Positions 41,301 through 53,141 of a DNA stretch of 64,000 nt are shown here, piece by piece. The DNA comes from Strix aluco. Its lineage: Eukaryota > Chordata > Aves > Strigiformes > Strigidae. The position numbers and the translations under genes were made by a program. A model generated the notes under the pieces. It had not been told where the DNA came from. It searched no databases and saw only the letters and a list, made by a program, of their open reading frames with translations. The stretch lies in contig NC_133931.1 in NCBI RefSeq assembly GCF_031877795.1, positions 130,858,621 through 130,922,620 on the forward strand, in the 5' to 3' direction. The number at the start of each line of letters is the position of its first letter. Within the stretch, counting starts at the first letter, position 1.

Positions 41301-44079
41301 TGTTAAAAAACAGAACTCAATTCTGTTTATGCTGTGATATGCGTAAGGAAGAAGAACCTCCTCCCCGCCAGTGGTTTGGCAGGATAGCAGATAGAGGCTT
41401 TCTTAGCCAAAGATCAGAATAGTTAAATAGTTTCCATGTGTACATGTACATACAGATATTATCTTGCAAGACCTGAAAGACACTGACAGGAGACAGATGA
41501 TGGAATGACTTTCTTCTTTTACCTGAGCCATGTGGAAAAACTTGCATTGCTGCTCTGCTGTGCAAATAAATCGCTATCTCAAAACCTGAGTGCCTTAGAA
41601 GCACAGAAGTGACTCAAAACAACCCACCAGTGACATCCAAATAGTCATGTTTGTAAGTAAATATAATTCACACATCTAGAATAAACAAAAAAATCAATTA
41701 TTTTCAGTGTTGGAGGACTGTATCAAAACTGGTTTTAAAAGATACTGAGTATAATTTAAAGTGATGCTGTCAGGTTAAACAACTGGGCTCTCCCTGTGAT
41801 ATGTGCAAATTCAGAATCATTTGAATGGAGTTGCTACTCTGGTGCAAGCAAAATGACAGTCATACTCTATCATATGTAAATATTAAGCTGAACAGATTTT
41901 AAATTCCTACTGGTTAGGAAGCAGAGTAATTCCGTAACTTCAGTGAAGTTACTCTGAATTTATAGTAACATAATAAGGAAGGCCTTGGTCTCTTATCTTC
42001 CCTAAAGTATGCTGTGCAGTGTTTTAATGTTGCTCAGGAATTAACAGAAACGTCAATCATGGTTTAGCAGAGCCTAAAAATACTTTCTAGTCAAATGGCT
42101 TGTCACAGAAATACTGAAAATGTAAAAGGACACACAATTCTGATTTTTATAGTTAGCTGCATAGCCATGCTCATATATGAAGAGCCTGTCTTGAAACAAA
42201 ATACAAGTTATCCTAGAGACTATAATAATATTCCTTAACATAGGCACTGCGTAAATAAGGATGCAGATTGAAAATTTTTTGTAAGCGATTAGTAAGTTCT
42301 AGTATCTTAGATGTCAGTGACCAATGGTGAACCCTTAAATAAGGCCCATACTGTCTCCGAGCAGCCAAAGTTGCCAGTAGTACAAATCTTGGCTGTTCTG
42401 AACCTGAGGTGGTATCGAAGGAACGTGAAATTACTTAAAATAGTTTTGCAGTAGATTCGATGTCAAAGCTGGGTATTGTCTCCTTGAACATCTATGCTGT
42501 CTACTTACAACACATGTAGGGAGAACATAAACGGAATATATTATCTCGCTCATCATGGAAAACTTGAAATTTCTTGTATGCTGCTCCTATCAGCATCAGT
42601 GAGTTGTCTGTTTTCTTTAGTTTCTACTGAAGCATATAATATGGAGATAGTTTGTACTATTCTGCCATGAAATAATACAAATGTTCTATTGGGTACATTG
42701 TTTAAAATATATATTATGGGTCAGAAGGGGACATTTTGTTTGCAAAACTTCTATTAGAAAAAAATATTTAATAATATTTATGGCTCTGGTTATGTAGATA
42801 TGGTAGTGGATACTTTCGTAATTATCTTTACCTAACTAGATGTGAATTAGTCTCTTTAAAATTGCTCCAATTCTTTCATCAATTGCTTAATATTTCCTTG
42901 TGTCCCTTTTTTTGCTTGTGAATGTGAATTATAAAACTCTCCCACATACATATCTGATACACGCTAAGCTCTTCAACCACTCTGCATGCTTAGCCTAAAT
43001 TCATGAAGGAATTAAAATGTTTAAATTTCTGCTTTCTGTCTCTATTCTTCTTCCATGACACTTGAAGTTGTTAATGTATTTTTATCTTCAAAGTCATGCA
43101 GCTCTCACAGTGTTCTTACAGCTTCACATCTACAAAATCAAACCCCTAGAAGGGCGCTGCCAGAGAGGTTGGGCCTCAGATCTGGTCTGTTATGTGATGT
43201 TTAGAATTTGATAGGGAATGTCCCGGTTAATGCAATATTTTTAGTCCTTGTGCAGGGAATCACCTGTAGGACTCTTCACCGCAAGCACCTGTGAAACAGT
43301 TGTTCCCTCATTCTTCTGCTTTAGGAAAGGGCCTCAGAAGGGAAGATTTCTGTAACTGCTTCTGGAGCTCAGGTGCTGCTTATCTCCCCACTCATTACAT
43401 ACCGCACCTGATCTCCTTTTCTCCCTGCTGGGCTTTGGCGTGGCAATGCTCCGCAGCCCTGGGGCATCCAGAACCCCCGCACCTCCTGGGGGGCCTCTGC
43501 CCGCAGGTGGCTGTGGCCGAGCGGAGGCCACGCGAAGCACCGGGACAGGTTTACTGCCAGCAGCGGGAAACCGCTGCCAAAACGTCCCCACCTCTGGTCC
43601 TGGCCCCTTGTGCATATATTTGTCAAAATGCTGTTTTTCAGTCGCTATTAATGTGCTGGTTATTTAAACTTTATTGAGGCAAACGTTCAGAGCTGCATAC
43701 CCCTGGTGCAAATTAGACTAACTAGAGCTTGACACCTGTGAACACTTGGAATAGTATACAGTACCCTTGCTTCAGCCTCATTAAAACTAATGAATTAAGT
43801 TTGTGAACCTATATACCTAATGTCTTTATTTTCAGGCACTGCTGTCCTGATTCTGTATGCATAACAATTAGCTTTCAGAATTTGCAGCGAACATCCCCAG
43901 GCCATTTTCTCGATATTTATGCAATTAGTTTTATGAACTTTGCTTAGGAGTTGCTATGTGATTAACAGTCATTACCTTCTCGTATTGCCAATTGTACAAA
44001 TCACCTAGAGATTCCGTGTTCCGCAATTAAGTAGTTTTGTTATTCACTGCAGAAAACATTTTTGTGGCGGGCTCACCCA
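32353..44079. other. Non-coding sequence upstream of the PPP1R9A promoter
   Basis: No gene or interspersed repeat recognised. A moderately G+C-rich patch with some CpG (about 43.33-43.61 kb) and an AT-rich block with several TAAT-type homeodomain-like cores (about 43.75-44.05 kb) directly precede the promoter CpG island. They could be regulatory, but nothing in the sequence proves it. Confidence 0.5.
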
Positions 44080-45770
44080 GCTAACAACCACCACAGGCAC
44101 GCCGGCTGTGGTTGCCCTCGGCGGGTACCCCTCTGTCCCCCGCCCTCCCCGCCGGCGGCTGCCGAGCAAGTACCGCTCGCGGAGCCGTGTGCCCGGGTTC
44201 GCTCTCGCCGCGTTGTTCCCTCATCATGTCGGCCGGGTTAAACGGCTTAATAGCGAGGGAGAGAGGGGAGACGCCGGGTCGCGGGCAGCAGCGGGCTCTC
44301 GGCGCGCCCCGCGGCTTTCCTGCAGCGGGAGGAACCGGGGGTCTGCGGGCCGCCAGCGGCCGCCGGGACCCTGCGCCCCCTCCCCGGGCGGAGGCGGGCG
44401 CGCTGCTCCCCGCGGCAGCGCGGGGGTGCCGAGCCGGCCCGTCCCCGGGGGTAGGGCTGGAAACAAGCGTTCGCGGCGGGGGGGGCGGCCGGCGGGGCTC
44501 GGCGCCGCCCGGGCGCGGAGGTCGGCGTGGCCGCGGCCGGGCCCGGCCTCCGCCACTCGGCGGTAACCGGCCGGGGCCGGACTGCGGCGGGAGCGCGGCC
44601 GGCCGCCTCCCCCCCCCCCCCGCGGCGGAGCGAACCACTGCGGCTCGCCGAGGAGGTGAGGCACCTGTCACCCGGCGGCGGCGGCGGCGGGTGGCCCCGC
44701 GGCGGGCGGCGGCGGCGGCAGCTCGGGGCGCATCCCGCGGCGGGGGCGCGGCGGCCGCGGCGCGGCGGAGGGGCGGGCGGCGGGCGGGGGCGCGGCTGCG
44801 GCGGGGCGCGGCGGCTCTCCTCCCCCGCGCTGCCGCCGCGGGTGTGCGCGCGGAGCCGTGTCGGTGCCCCAACCGCCGCCGCCGCCTGCAATGGCGTTGA
44901 GGCGCCGCGGCGGTTGCTGCCTCCTGTCAGGCGGGCGGCGGCAGCGGCCGTTCTCCACAGAGGCGCGGAGCCGCCGCGGGCCGGAGGAGGAGGAGCGGGG
45001 GCAGCGCTGAGGCGGGGGGCTGGGGGAAGCCCGCCGCGGCTCCCGGCTGGGTAAGGCGGCGGGCGCGCTCGGCGGGAGAGGCGCCGGGCTCGGCGGGGGA
45101 GCAGCCCTGTCACCCGGCTTTTGTTTCCCGGGGTCCGGCCGGGCGGCGGGCGGCTGCCCGGGCTCTGCCCCGCCGCAAGGTGCAGCCGCCCGGGGGGGGG
45201 GGCCCGCGCCTCCAGCACGGCACGGCACGGCGCGGCCGCCCGGGGAGGAGCCGCCGTCGCGCCGTCCTCGCGGGTTAAGTTTATTGCCTTCCGCGGGACC
45301 AGCGGGTCTCGCCGGCAGCCGCTGCCGTGTGGCCCTGGGCAATCGCCCGTGGCGATCGCGGCCCCCGCTCGGGCGGGAGCGGGGCGCGGAGGGGCGGGCG
45401 CGCCTCTCCCCCCGCGGCGGGGGGGGCGGGTTACCCGTTTCGGTACCGGCACCCCCTGTTGCAGCGCCCAAAATGAGGCGGCCCCGGCAGGGCGGGAGCG
45501 GCGGCGGGGCGCGGGCTGGGGAGGAGGAGGAGGCAGGGACGGGAAGGGAGAGGGGTTCGCCTCTCGGCGAGCCCTGCGCTGCCCGTCGCGGGGCGGGGGG
45601 TACCGGGGGGCTCCGCCGCTCCGGTACAGCGGCCCCTGCGAGCCCCCGGGGCCGGGGGGTGGGCGCAGGTCCAGCCCCTCGCTCCGTTTCTGCAGCTCCT
45701 CGGGCACCTCCAAGCTCTTCCAGGTGCTAAAACCGCTGCCCGTGGCGAGGGGCAACTTTCTCTAACTGGA
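44080..45770 (+). promoter_or_regulatory. PPP1R9A: CpG island: probable PPP1R9A promoter and non-coding exon 1
   Basis: The sequence changes abruptly from AT-rich to strongly G+C-rich with dense CpG for about 1.7 kb, ending less than 1 kb upstream of the neurabin coding exon. No TATA box stands out, as is usual for CpG-island promoters. A good plus-strand donor (CTGG|GTAAGG) at 45050/45051 could end exon 1. A weaker one (GAG|GTGAGG) lies near 44656. Long open frames on both strands here follow from the lack of AT-rich stop codons and show no protein-family features. A 13-base C-run (44609-44621) and an 11-base G-run (45192-45202) fall inside. The transcription start cannot be fixed from sequence alone. 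Confidence 0.75.
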
Positions 45771-46367
45771 TTTCACTTTCTTTACCGTGTCAGCTGAGGA
45801 TGTTAACTTTGGGTGCCGTTTTTCTTATTCCCTCAAGCTGCTGTTTAATTTGCCTTTCTCAGTGTATTACATTTGATGGTATTTCTACCATTACGTTTCT
45901 CTTGAGAGAGCAAGGGTTGTCTTGCAGTGCCTCAGGGAAGCAGAACCCTCATGTTTGCATGAATTACTTTGTAGTTAGATGTAAGTAACTCAGAGGTTTG
46001 ATTTTGGGGTATTTTTATTATATTTTTTAGTAAAGTTGAATAAGAACACAGAAGTAGTGCCATTTTTCTTGTCACATTGCCTTTCCTTTGCATGCATGTT
46101 TGTGACATGACGCAATACTTTGTGAATGGTGAGATGCAATAAGCCATTCTTCTACTATGGAATGATATTATAGGTTGCAAATTATGCAGCAATCAATTTG
46201 AAGAAGGTTGAAATGACAAGTTTTAATGTGTCTGTTTAGTGTTAGGTTGTATTTTTTTTACCATTTTTTTGTAAACATGTCAAATAAAGGTAAATGGAAA
46301 TTGTGGCTTAGGTTTAAAGAAGTACAAGTACCTGACATGATTCAGAAAACCCTCCTTTCTATTGCAG
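45051..46367 (+). other. PPP1R9A: Probable PPP1R9A intron 1
   Basis: This is the interval between the candidate exon 1 donor (GTAAGG at 45051) and the acceptor (CAG at 46365-46367). Its first 700 bases are still CpG island. The rest is ordinary AT-rich sequence without recognisable repeats or coding potential. The pairing of donor and acceptor is inferred, not demonstrated. Confidence 0.5.
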
Positions 46368-46591
46368 GTTATATCAGCCGTTGTTCTTGAGAGTCCTTGG
46401 TTGCGCTGCGTTGTCAGAATTGACCGCATGTGTTTAGATACTTGCCTCCAGATCTTCCGTCGAGTATGGCCCTGCTGAAGGGCAGTGCTCCCTGAGAAAA
46501 ACACTCCTCAAGCAGAATCTCAGCTGTGACAGACTGCTGAGAGCGGTGCTGCAGAAACTATGTAAGCTGGTTTTGCGCTCCTGGAGTAAAC
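46368..46591 (+). other. PPP1R9A: 5' UTR part of PPP1R9A exon 2
   Basis: A pyrimidine tract ending in TTTCTATTGCAG (AG at 46366-46367) is a strong splice acceptor just upstream of the coding start. This makes 46368 the likely first base of the exon that carries the initiator ATG. The leader holds three short upstream ORFs: 46428-46478 (16 codons), 46466-46495 (9 codons, overlapping the first) and an ATG-TAA minimal ORF at 46560-46565. The exon start is inferred from the splice signal and from the usual vertebrate arrangement of a non-coding exon 1 in a CpG island. Confidence 0.65.
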
Positions 46592-48052
46592 ATGATGAAA
46601 ACGGAGTCTTCAGGAGAAAGATCAACCCTCCGAAGTGCCTCTCCTCACAGGAACGCTTACAGAACTGAGTTCCAGGCGCTGAAAAGCACCTTTGACAAAC
46701 CGAAATCAGATGGAGACCAAAAAGCGAAAGAGGAAGGAGAGGCCTCGCAGAGCAGGGGAAGGAAATATGGCTCAAATGTCAATAGGATTAAGAACTTATT
46801 TATGCAGATGGGCATGGAGCCCACTGAAAGTGCTGGAGTTACCCCTAAAACCAGGGGGAAGGGTGGCCCTCCATCACCTCAAAGGCGAATTAGGCCCAAA
46901 GAATTTGTAGAAAAAGCGGATGGTTCAATCGTAAAGTTGGAATCATCTGTCTCAGAAAGGATTAGTAGATTTGATACTATCCACGATGGTCCTTCCTATT
47001 CTAAGTTTACTGAAACTCGGAAGATGTTTGAGCGAAATGCTCATGAAACGGGACATTCCAATCGCTATTCCCCAAAGAAAGAGAAAGTCGTTTCCAGTGA
47101 GCTTCCGGATGAGTGGTGCAGCTCGAAGTCTCACAGAGGCAGCACTGATTCACTGGACAGTCTTAGCCCAAGGACAGAGACTGTCTCTCCAACTGTGAGT
47201 CAGCTCAGTGCAGTTTTTGAAAACACTGACTCACACAACGTAATCATCGTAGAAAAGTCGGAAAACAACGAAGAGTACTCTGTAACTGGTCACTATCCGT
47301 TAAACCTTTCATCTACTGTTGCAAATATCTCTTCCCCGGTTGCAAACCTTGAGGGTTTCAGTCCTCTGAAAGATGCCAGCACATGGTCTCCTCCAGCCAA
47401 ACAGAGTACAGGCGTGATGTCTGTTGAGAACTCTCAGCAGAATAGCGCGCCTTCAACACCAAGACAGAAGACGTCCACGGGCACTTCGGCAGGTTCAAAA
47501 ACAACCGAAGAAATAAAGAAGAGTACAGAGGCTGCTTCAGTTGAGGGCTCTGCAGTGAGTCAACAGGATTTGGGCAGCGTGCTTGACAGCGAAATATCTG
47601 TGGACAGCTGTGTGAGGAGTAAGTCAAAAACAGAGACAGAAGGTTTGTTGCAACAAAAGGAACAGTCAGAACTTGCAGAGGGTGTCTTTGATAGACCTGA
47701 AGCTGCGGGATTACCAAGAAATGTAGCTTCAGGTGGTGATTTTGCCACAGATGCTGTTTCAGATGCTGCTGAGTCCCATTATGATGAGGCAAGTGAAAAA
47801 GAAGTGCATGAAGATGTGAATAATTTTCAGAGTTCCCACGTGTACATGCACTCTGACTACAATGTATATCGGGTACGATCGAGATATAATTCTGACTGGG
47901 GAGAGACAGGTACAGAGCAGGATGATCAGGATGACAGTGATGAGAATAACTGTTATGAACCTGATATGGAATATTCTGAAATTAATGGATTGCCAGATGA
48001 AGATGAAATACCAGCCAACAGAAAAATACAGTTTAGCCGTGCTCCAATCAAG
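46592..48052 (+). CDS. PPP1R9A: Neurabin-1 (PPP1R9A), first coding exon, partial CDS (487 codons)
   Basis: Neurabin-1 is a neuronal scaffold that binds F-actin through its N-terminus and brings protein phosphatase 1 (PP1) to dendritic spines. I recognise it from near-identity to mammalian neurabin-1 at the start (MMKTESSGER versus MLKTESSGER) and in blocks such as SNVNRIKNLFMQMGME, SERISRFDT and YMHSDYNVYRVRSRYNSDWG. Residues 1 to about 140 match the actin-binding region. A Ser/Thr-rich, poorly conserved linker follows (about 210-400), then an acidic stretch (EQDDQDDSDEN). The RVxF-type PP1 motif KIQF is at residues 478-481 (48023-48034), followed by Ser482, the equivalent of the PKA-regulated serine known in rat neurabin. 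The start is the first ATG of the frame and aligns with the mammalian start. Coding should stop at the donor AAG|GTAAAG after codon 487, because the mammalian protein continues differently after APIK. The PDZ, coiled-coil and later exons are not in the window. Confidence 0.95.
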
Positions 48053-51000
48053 GTAAAGTTTCCTATGTTCTTTTTCTGCGGTTTGGTTTGCTTTCAAATG
48101 CAACTTTATTTGAGGTAGATTTTGACAGCTGATCTGGGCTCTGAAAAGATTGCAGAGGATCTTTTGATACACATTTTTATTACAGTCAGCCAGCAAGTGT
48201 AATCTTAAATGAAGTAAGGAAGCTGAGCTTTGAGCTTGTGTCATTTCCTGGACTATTTGATGGCTGACTAAGCCAGCAGAAATTGGGAATGACAGCTGGG
48301 TCTGTGAAGTTTGAGAATTTTAACATGCATGTTTTGATTTATATGGCTGAACTGTAATCACATGGTGAGATGTAAAAGTGGTTATTTGGTGGCCTTTGTG
48401 TTGCTTGCTTTTTTTCATTTGAAATCACAGCTTCTTGAGATTGAATGGCTTTTCTTCAGCTCTCATCAGATGTTCTTTAAAGTGGTATTAAAGTGTTGTG
48501 GTATTTTAAACAGTGTGTGATGAAATACAGTGTGATTCTGTCTCACTAGTAGGGGGCTGTTAATATTCTGCGTCTGAATTAGTATCATCTTTTCTAGTAG
48601 CATTGTCACTTTTTTAAAACTTTAAAACAATATATGTGTATCTAGTATATCTTAGTGCTACAGAAAGGCAGAAGTCAGTTGATCGAAATACCTAATGAAG
48701 GGTGGGTTTCTTGCAGAGCTTTTTGGTTTGCTCTTAAGCACCTTGAAATTACAGCTAAGAATGTTGTTTCAAGTACTTTCAGTTCAGGAAGGAATAACTA
48801 GTCACGTTTTGTTGTACTCTCTTTTCACTGCCGTGTCTCCGGATTAAGTGTAAAACTATTTTACTTCCAAGTTGGTTTTAGTTCATGTGGTCTCAAATGG
48901 GCAATTCAAAAGCATAGTCATTTTTCCAGAAATGGCTCTTGAAACAGCCATATGTCGTGGAGCACTTGAAATCTAAACATTTGAAAATTAAAAATATGTA
49001 ATTGAAATTGACTGCATTTTCATTGTATGAGTTTAGCAACGAAAATTACTAACATCAACAAGCAGAAGTTTCACTATCAAACTTGAAGTAAGGTGATTTA
49101 CAAAATCTGCATTTTTACCACCTGTGGTTTAAGTTAGGGTAAGATGTATATCTGTATTAGGAAATTTTCATATGAATGAAGGAACCAGGTTTTCACATCT
49201 GTTTATTGGGGTGGAGGGAGGGGAATGGCCTTGTGTTCTTCATGCTTCGAAAAGACCATTTTTTACACTGAAACAAAATATCCTAAGCCAAGAGAATGGA
49301 TTTTTTAATGTTGTTTTGTTAGTATTTTATTCAGGCTTGCGTCATGGACCAAAAATTCTAGCAGTGTTTGTGCTCCCTCTAGATTGTTCCCATAATTAAG
49401 CTAACTGGGTTTTTAAAAATTATTTTGATATGAAGTAGAGACAAGTTTTATTACAAAGGATTATGGAAGTGGTCCCCCCCACCTTCTTCCCCTGCAGGTT
49501 ATATGAAGAGACAAGATGGTGTTCTCTCTTCTGAAAGATGATGTGCAGATTATGTGCAGAGGTTTGCTTTATCATATTTATTATGGTTCCAACAGATAAG
49601 AATCCAGAAAGTGACTTCACTGATTTTATTCTTGAGATGGTCAGATTCTTCTGCTGTCACTGTTAGCTCTTTCAAAACAGAAACATCCTTACTTCAGTAT
49701 ACTGCTGTCATCTGTCTGAATCATGCTGTCATGCCAAGTACTACAAGAGTATTTTCTCAATTATTTAGTTATAAAATTTTTCTTTCCTTCTCAAGTTTTT
49801 CATGCTATGTTCATTTCAGATTACATATTATCAAGTAATAATAATGGTCCATCAGGAAAATGCTCTAGAAGTCATTTGTGTAAATAATAAGAGTACATTT
49901 GTAATGGTTTTAAGCATAAAGCACTCTTAACAAGCTTATCCAAAACAAAAGAATCTTTGCTTTAATTATTTTAGCATCTTTATTGTAGATAGGAAGAAAA
50001 CAGAATAAAAGCTGCATTGAGAGAGGACAGCGTAGGAGGGATTGGGAGGTTTGGGAGATCCCCTGCTTTTTGTCCTGAGTGCCTCCAGTGCATGCAATCT
50101 GTTAGTCACATGAGGAAACAGAAGTGGGACCATGTGGAAGGCTTGCACGAGGAGGATGAAGTGCAGCGAGAGTTATGGAAAATTAAAAGCTGCTTCTCGA
50201 GCCTTCCTCCCTTTTCTCCGCAGCGCGCTATAATTCCCTTGGCGGTGTCAAGCAGCCTAAGCTCGGGCAGACTGCCAGCGACGTCAGGTCACTGCCTGGC
50301 CATGCTGCCGCAGGCAGGGACACGGGAAGGGCAGCTGGAGAATCCCCTGGTGGGTCATCGGAGGCTCGCGGGTCTGTGGGGTCCTGCGCTGCCTCTCTGA
50401 CAGCGCTGCCAGTTCAGCACGCTGCTCAGAGGTTGTGAACTGGCTCTGGCTAGCGGTTTCTGCCCAGCAGGTGGGTATCAAAGAGCAGCACAGAGGGCAA
50501 GGGGGACTTGCGTTCTGTCACCTCGCACAGTGCTAGCGGATGAACTTACCCGATTGCTCTCTGTACCCACCCGTTACGTGGGAATGATGCTTGCTAGCTG
50601 AATAGACAGCAACTATTGAAGATTTTTCCTGATCTAGGTAATTTTGTGTGTTAGTGGGCATAAGTAGTTTCATTAATACTTTCCTGAACGTCATCTCACG
50701 CATAGCATAACTGACAGGAAAATACAAAGCAATGCAGGAGTGTTTTCTGAACTGTTGAAAACTGATTTGTCGTTTAAAATTAAGCAATTTGTCCTTAACT
50801 GCTAGATAGTGGCGTGAAAAGCCCAACCCAAACTCTAGATGTTTAGCGCCGATTTCATATATCATACCTCCATTCTCCTCCTACAGGTGAGCTCTGAAAT
50901 AATTAACAAAATTGGCATTTGAATGTGTAACCTGTGAAATGAGTGGGTAGTTATTGCCATAAAGTTGTTACTTGAAGGTCTCACCAGGTTTGGATAAACA

Positions 51001-53078
51001 TCTTTGAACTTTTTTTCCAAGGGATTTTTCAGGTAGCGTGTAAGAAGTAAATGACAAGACTGCTGAGACTGAAGAGCAAAGACATTTCAGTTACCACCAA
51101 GGGGAATCCTTTCTGTCCCTTTAGGGGAAATGCTGTGGACTATGAGAAGTAATGAAGTATAGGTGGAAGGATGAATAAATAAAATCTTACTCATCAAACT
51201 GATAAAGATTGAATTGTGCTCACTTCCCAAGCAGGAAAAAGACCCAGTTATTGAGAAACTCGCTATAAAGACTCAAGTCAGCGGATGCAGGAAATTCTAC
51301 TCCGTTACAGTCTGTAATTTCACTATCACAGATCCCATGCTCCATGGGCCATTTACTCTGCTCTAGAATTATGGGATATGTTTGCTGATCTCATCTCTGT
51401 TGAAAGTCCCTTTAGGAGTAGGTGGCTGCCCAGGGACCATTGCAGGCTTGGAGAGTTTCTAGGTATTTGGAGTGTGGCATCGCTGACGTGAGCAGTTGTG
51501 GGCGTCTGTGGGAGCTTAAGTCAGCTTGGTGCTGTTCAGTAAAAAATAGCCTAAAAGGGCCCAAGAGTTTGTGCTGTTAGTGGCAGTGGGCATGAGTGCG
51601 TTACTAAACAAGGGATGTGCACGTTGATATAGCAGCTGAAATGAGCGTTTATATAGTGATATAGGGGCCTTCACCAGCACCAGCCCATTCTTGTGTTGAA
51701 GTATTGTGTTTCTGCTCAGGGACAGAACTGAAACTCTCTAAGGCAAGAGTAAGAGGTAAAAAGGTTAAGTAAATGTGGTGAGGAAAAAAATACCCTGGTT
51801 TTTCTGGGGATGCTTTTCTACACAAAAAAGCAGAAACTTGGTGATTTATTGACCTTTGGTCAAGTTTTGCAGGGTTTCCTGAGGGTTGGGTTATATGCCG
51901 CTTCCCAAACATTGTGGGCTAATTGGACAAAGTTTGCCAGTACTGCAAAATTTGTTAGCTTGTGGCTTTCCACACCCTGGGAAATGGAAATGTATTGATT
52001 GTCCAAATCACAGTCCTTTTTGAGCCATGTTTCTTCCATACTGGATAAAATTAGGATGGAAGAGTAATGTTCACCTTGTCTCCTCTCTCCAAGTCCAGAA
52101 TATCTGGTGTCTTGATACCTGATGGCTGCATCTTCAGTGCCTGTTTCTGGCACCAGGTACATGTTAAACTATTTAAAGCTGTTAGCAGCAATTGGTGTCT
52201 CCTGCTGAGCCTCCTTTTGCAACCTTCTGCTCCTCTGACTAAGCTAAGGGGTTGAGGAGGGTTGGGTAGTATGTGACCATATGGCAGACAGCAGGTCACT
52301 TGTGGTGCAGTGAGGGGTTTTAGGTCTAGCTGCTGCTGCAGTTTTCAGGGTTCCATAAAGCTTCCTTAGGGTGCAGTGGTGGTGAAAGGACCTCTCTGGA
52401 GACCTCTCTGAGTTTTGGGGTAGGTGGGAGAGAGGGTGACATGACCAGAAGGGATATAGCAGATGGCTCTTCCATGCTTCAGCTAATTCCATACGAAGGA
52501 TCACTAGTGCCCAGCGTGACAACACTTCAGTTTTCCAATTCGTGTTTTGTTCAAATGGTCTTCAGGAATCGGAATTTGTGGTTTTGCAAGAAGTGCTGTG
52601 ACTCTAGTTTAGTGTAAAATACGTGACATTTGTATTTAACAGTTGTTTTGAAATTTCTTATGAACTGTATGGTGATTTTTCTTATTAAAATTCAGTTCAA
52701 AGAGCAAGTCCTTTAGTTATTCCTCATTTCTCTCATTAAAATGTATTCAGGAATGTAATTAGTGGTGAAGAAAATCTGAAACAATCTGACACTAATTACT
52801 TTGGAAATTTTTACTCTCTAAAATATTGGTTATTCTTTGTCTGGTAAGAATCAAAATAAACTACGTTGGAAACATTTTCGAGTTTTAGTGTTGAAAAAGA
52901 AAGTATTTCTTTGCCTGATTCAGTGTTCACTATGGTATTTACCTGTTGTTAAAATGTTGATGAACTCTTTTGGATCATAGGAGTCGTAAGTGAAGGTTAC
53001 CCATCCACAAGCACTGTACAGTCCCTGGCTCCAAACTTGCCACTGCTTCTGTTCATGTTTTACTTAAGTGAATATGGA

Positions 53079-53141
53079 GTTGGATTTAAATGACCTCCAG
53101 ATCTCCCCTCCAACCTCAGTGAGCATATGATTCTATAAATA
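53079..53141 (+). mobile_element. CR1 LINE tail remnant
   Basis: A short match to the CR1 3' terminus: ATGACCTCCAGATCTCCCCT, then CCAACCTCAGTGAGCATATG and ATTCTATAAA at the end. It is diverged and only about 60 bases long, so the subfamily cannot be told. Confidence 0.65.

Noticed and set aside
9531..44079. PEG10-like retrotransposon-derived gene between the two CpG islands
   Set aside because: No long gag or pol-like frame is present. PEG10 is restricted to therian mammals, which agrees with a bird origin.
44247..45755. 502-codon open frame on the minus strand through the PPP1R9A CpG island, with overlapping plus-strand frames
   Set aside because: The high G+C content removes stop codons in all frames. 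The translations are Pro/Arg/Ala/Gly low-complexity sequence with no domain, and frames are open on both strands at once.
47358..47792. Minus-strand frames inside the neurabin coding exon (also 47759-48244)
   Set aside because: They are shadows of the plus-strand coding sequence, which matches a known protein.
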